From CAYWNK01 sp964459495 (lineage in GTDB: Bacteria; Planctomycetota; UBA1135; GCA-002686595), in assembly GCA_964459495.1 (NCBI GenBank), contig CAYWNK010000068.1, forward strand, positions 1-23,778: DNA of 23,778 bases, written 5' to 3'. Shown one piece after another: positions 22,879 to 23,778 of the stretch. A program made the translations under genes and the position numbers. The stretch's first letter is position 1. The number at the start of each line of letters is the position of its first letter. The notes under the pieces are model-generated. The model had not been told where the DNA came from. It was given only the letters and a program-made list of their open reading frames with translations, and searched no databases.

Positions 22879-23778
22879 ATGCGCTTCCCGAACGTCCGAA
22901 TCGAATCCCTGGCCCATGTCTTCCCCGATGAACGGGTGACATCCCAGGACCTAGAGGCGGATCTGACCCCCATCTATCGCCGCCTCGGCCTTTCGGTCGG
23001 AAGGCTCGAATTGATGACGGGAATCACCGAGCGGCGCTTCTGGCCGGAGGGTACGCGCCCCTCCGACGCCGCCGCCCAAGCCGGCCGGCGCGCACTGGAG
23101 CGCAGCGGGGTGGCCGCTGACAAGCTCGGGATTCTGGTCCACGCGGCCGTCTGTCGGGACTTCCTCGAGCCCGCCACGGCCTCCGTCGTCCACAGCAAGC
23201 TGGCGCTCCCCTCCCATTGCGCAGCCCTGGATCTCTCGAACGCCTGCATCGGGTTTGTCAACGCCATGACGATGGTCGCGGGCCTCATCTCAGCCGGCCA
23301 GATCGAGGCTGGACTGATCGTCGCCGGAGAGGACGGCGGCCCCCTGGTGCGCGAGACCATCGCAATGCTGAACCGGGACGAGGGCCTCGACCGTGCCCGC
23401 CTCAAGGCCAGCACCGCGTCCCTGACGATCGGCTCCGGCGCGGCCGCTATGGTCCTGGCCAACGACCGCATCGCCACCACCGATCACGTGCTCCTGGGCG
23501 GGACCGCCCGCGCCGCCACCCAGCATTTTGAGCTCTGCGCCGGGGATACATCCCCCGGCGGCGGCCCGCTGATGGAAACCGACTCCGATGCCCTCCTGCA
23601 CGCGGGCTGCGAGCTCGCGAAAGACACATTCGAGGTCTTTCTCGAGGACCTGGAGTGGAATCGCGACAGCGTCGATCGCGTGGTGACCCATCAGGTCACC
23701 GCCAAGCACAAGCGTGTTCTGCTCGAGACGCTTGCCGTCGAAGACGCCAAGGACTTTGCCACCGTGCAGACCTGGGGG
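22879..23778 (+). CDS. oleA: OleA-like 3-oxoacyl-ACP synthase III family enzyme, 3' end cut by window
   Basis: The first 300 codons are present and the frame runs off the window edge without a stop; the usual length is about 340-350. It is a thiolase-fold ketoacyl synthase III with catalytic Cys123 in LSNACIGFVNAM and His271 in THQVTAKH. The Asn of the Cys-His-Asn triad would lie just past the edge. VCRDFLEPATASVVH has a Glu (E97) where OleA enzymes carry the base that activates the second acyl chain, and METDSDALLHAG also fits OleA better than FabH. OleA joins two fatty acyl-CoA molecules head to head to start long-chain olefin synthesis. The oleBCD genes, if present, would lie beyond this window. 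ATG 22879 has no Shine-Dalgarno and is divergent from dinB across 130 nt. Confidence 0.85.
   Translation, partial: MRFPNVRIESLAHVFPDERVTSQDLEADLTPIYRRLGLSVGRLELMTGITERRFWPEGTRPSDAAAQAGRRALERSGVAADKLGILVHAAVCRDFLEPATASVVHSKLALPSHCAALDLSNACIGFVNAMTMVAGLISAGQIEAGLIVAGEDGGPLVRETIAMLNRDEGLDRARLKASTASLTIGSGAAAMVLANDRIATTDHVLLGGTARAATQHFELCAGDTSPGGGPLMETDSDALLHAGCELAKDTFEVFLEDLEWNRDSVDRVVTHQVTAKHKRVLLETLAVEDAKDFATVQTWG

Noticed and set aside
22749..22973. An N-terminal extension of DNA polymerase IV
   Set aside because: It would overlap the divergent OleA-like gene and adds low-complexity residues before the conserved HVDMDAF start region.
1..23778. tRNA, rRNA, CRISPR arrays, transposases and integrases
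   Set aside because: I looked for these while reading and saw none; no regularly spaced repeats or transposase-like proteins are present.

Overview
The window is a GC-rich, gene-dense stretch of bacterial chromosome. It holds sixteen protein genes I accept and no tRNA, rRNA, CRISPR array or insertion sequence. No gene-free stretch exceeds 300 bases; the longest is 298 (20761-21058). The mix suggests a Planctomycetota member or close relative. The pointers are an ECF sigma factor paired with a Ser/Thr kinase carrying a TPR tail, large secreted proteins of no obvious family, an FG-GAP lipoprotein, an OleA-type thiolase and an almost complete lack of Shine-Dalgarno sequences. This placement is inference; no rRNA marker is present.

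Layout. 15-2507 (+) is a secreted protein with what looks like a dead metallopeptidase domain. 2771-5506 (+) is DNA polymerase I with both exonuclease domains intact. 5671-7349 (-) is purE-purK, overlapping by 4 nt, for the carboxylation step of purine synthesis. 7508-7930 (+) is a small single-domain PAS-like protein. 8158-9354 (+) is a ferredoxin with ligands for five [4Fe-4S] clusters, followed by a very strong hairpin. 9546-12192 (+) is a pair of metallopeptidases, membrane M48 then exported M28, ended by a terminator. 12308-14803 (-) is a Gly-rich FG-GAP lipoprotein.

14942-15511 (-) and 15510-18419 (+) are an ECF sigma factor and a membrane Ser/Thr kinase with a TPR tail. They are divergent and their start codons overlap in one CATG. 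18476-20760 (-) is a sensorless histidine kinase overlapping a REC-HisKA-HATPase-REC hybrid kinase. A single-domain response regulator (21059-21481, +) diverges from them across an AT-rich island with a 12-bp palindrome. 21516-22748 (-) is DNA polymerase IV. 22879 to the window end (+) is the first 300 codons of an OleA-like ketoacyl synthase.

Regulation dominates the right half: two complete signalling cassettes (ECF/STPK and a His-Asp relay) sit side by side. The left half is mainly housekeeping (polA, purEK) with redox and proteolysis genes. Most starts have C at -1 and no SD. polA and the M48 gene carry a TANNNT box 6-7 nt before the ATG, which fits leaderless transcription. The features most worth following are the shared CATG start, the sensorless relay with its palindromic control region, the five-cluster ferredoxin, the degenerate peptidase and a possible membrane-active hairpin in the lipoprotein.
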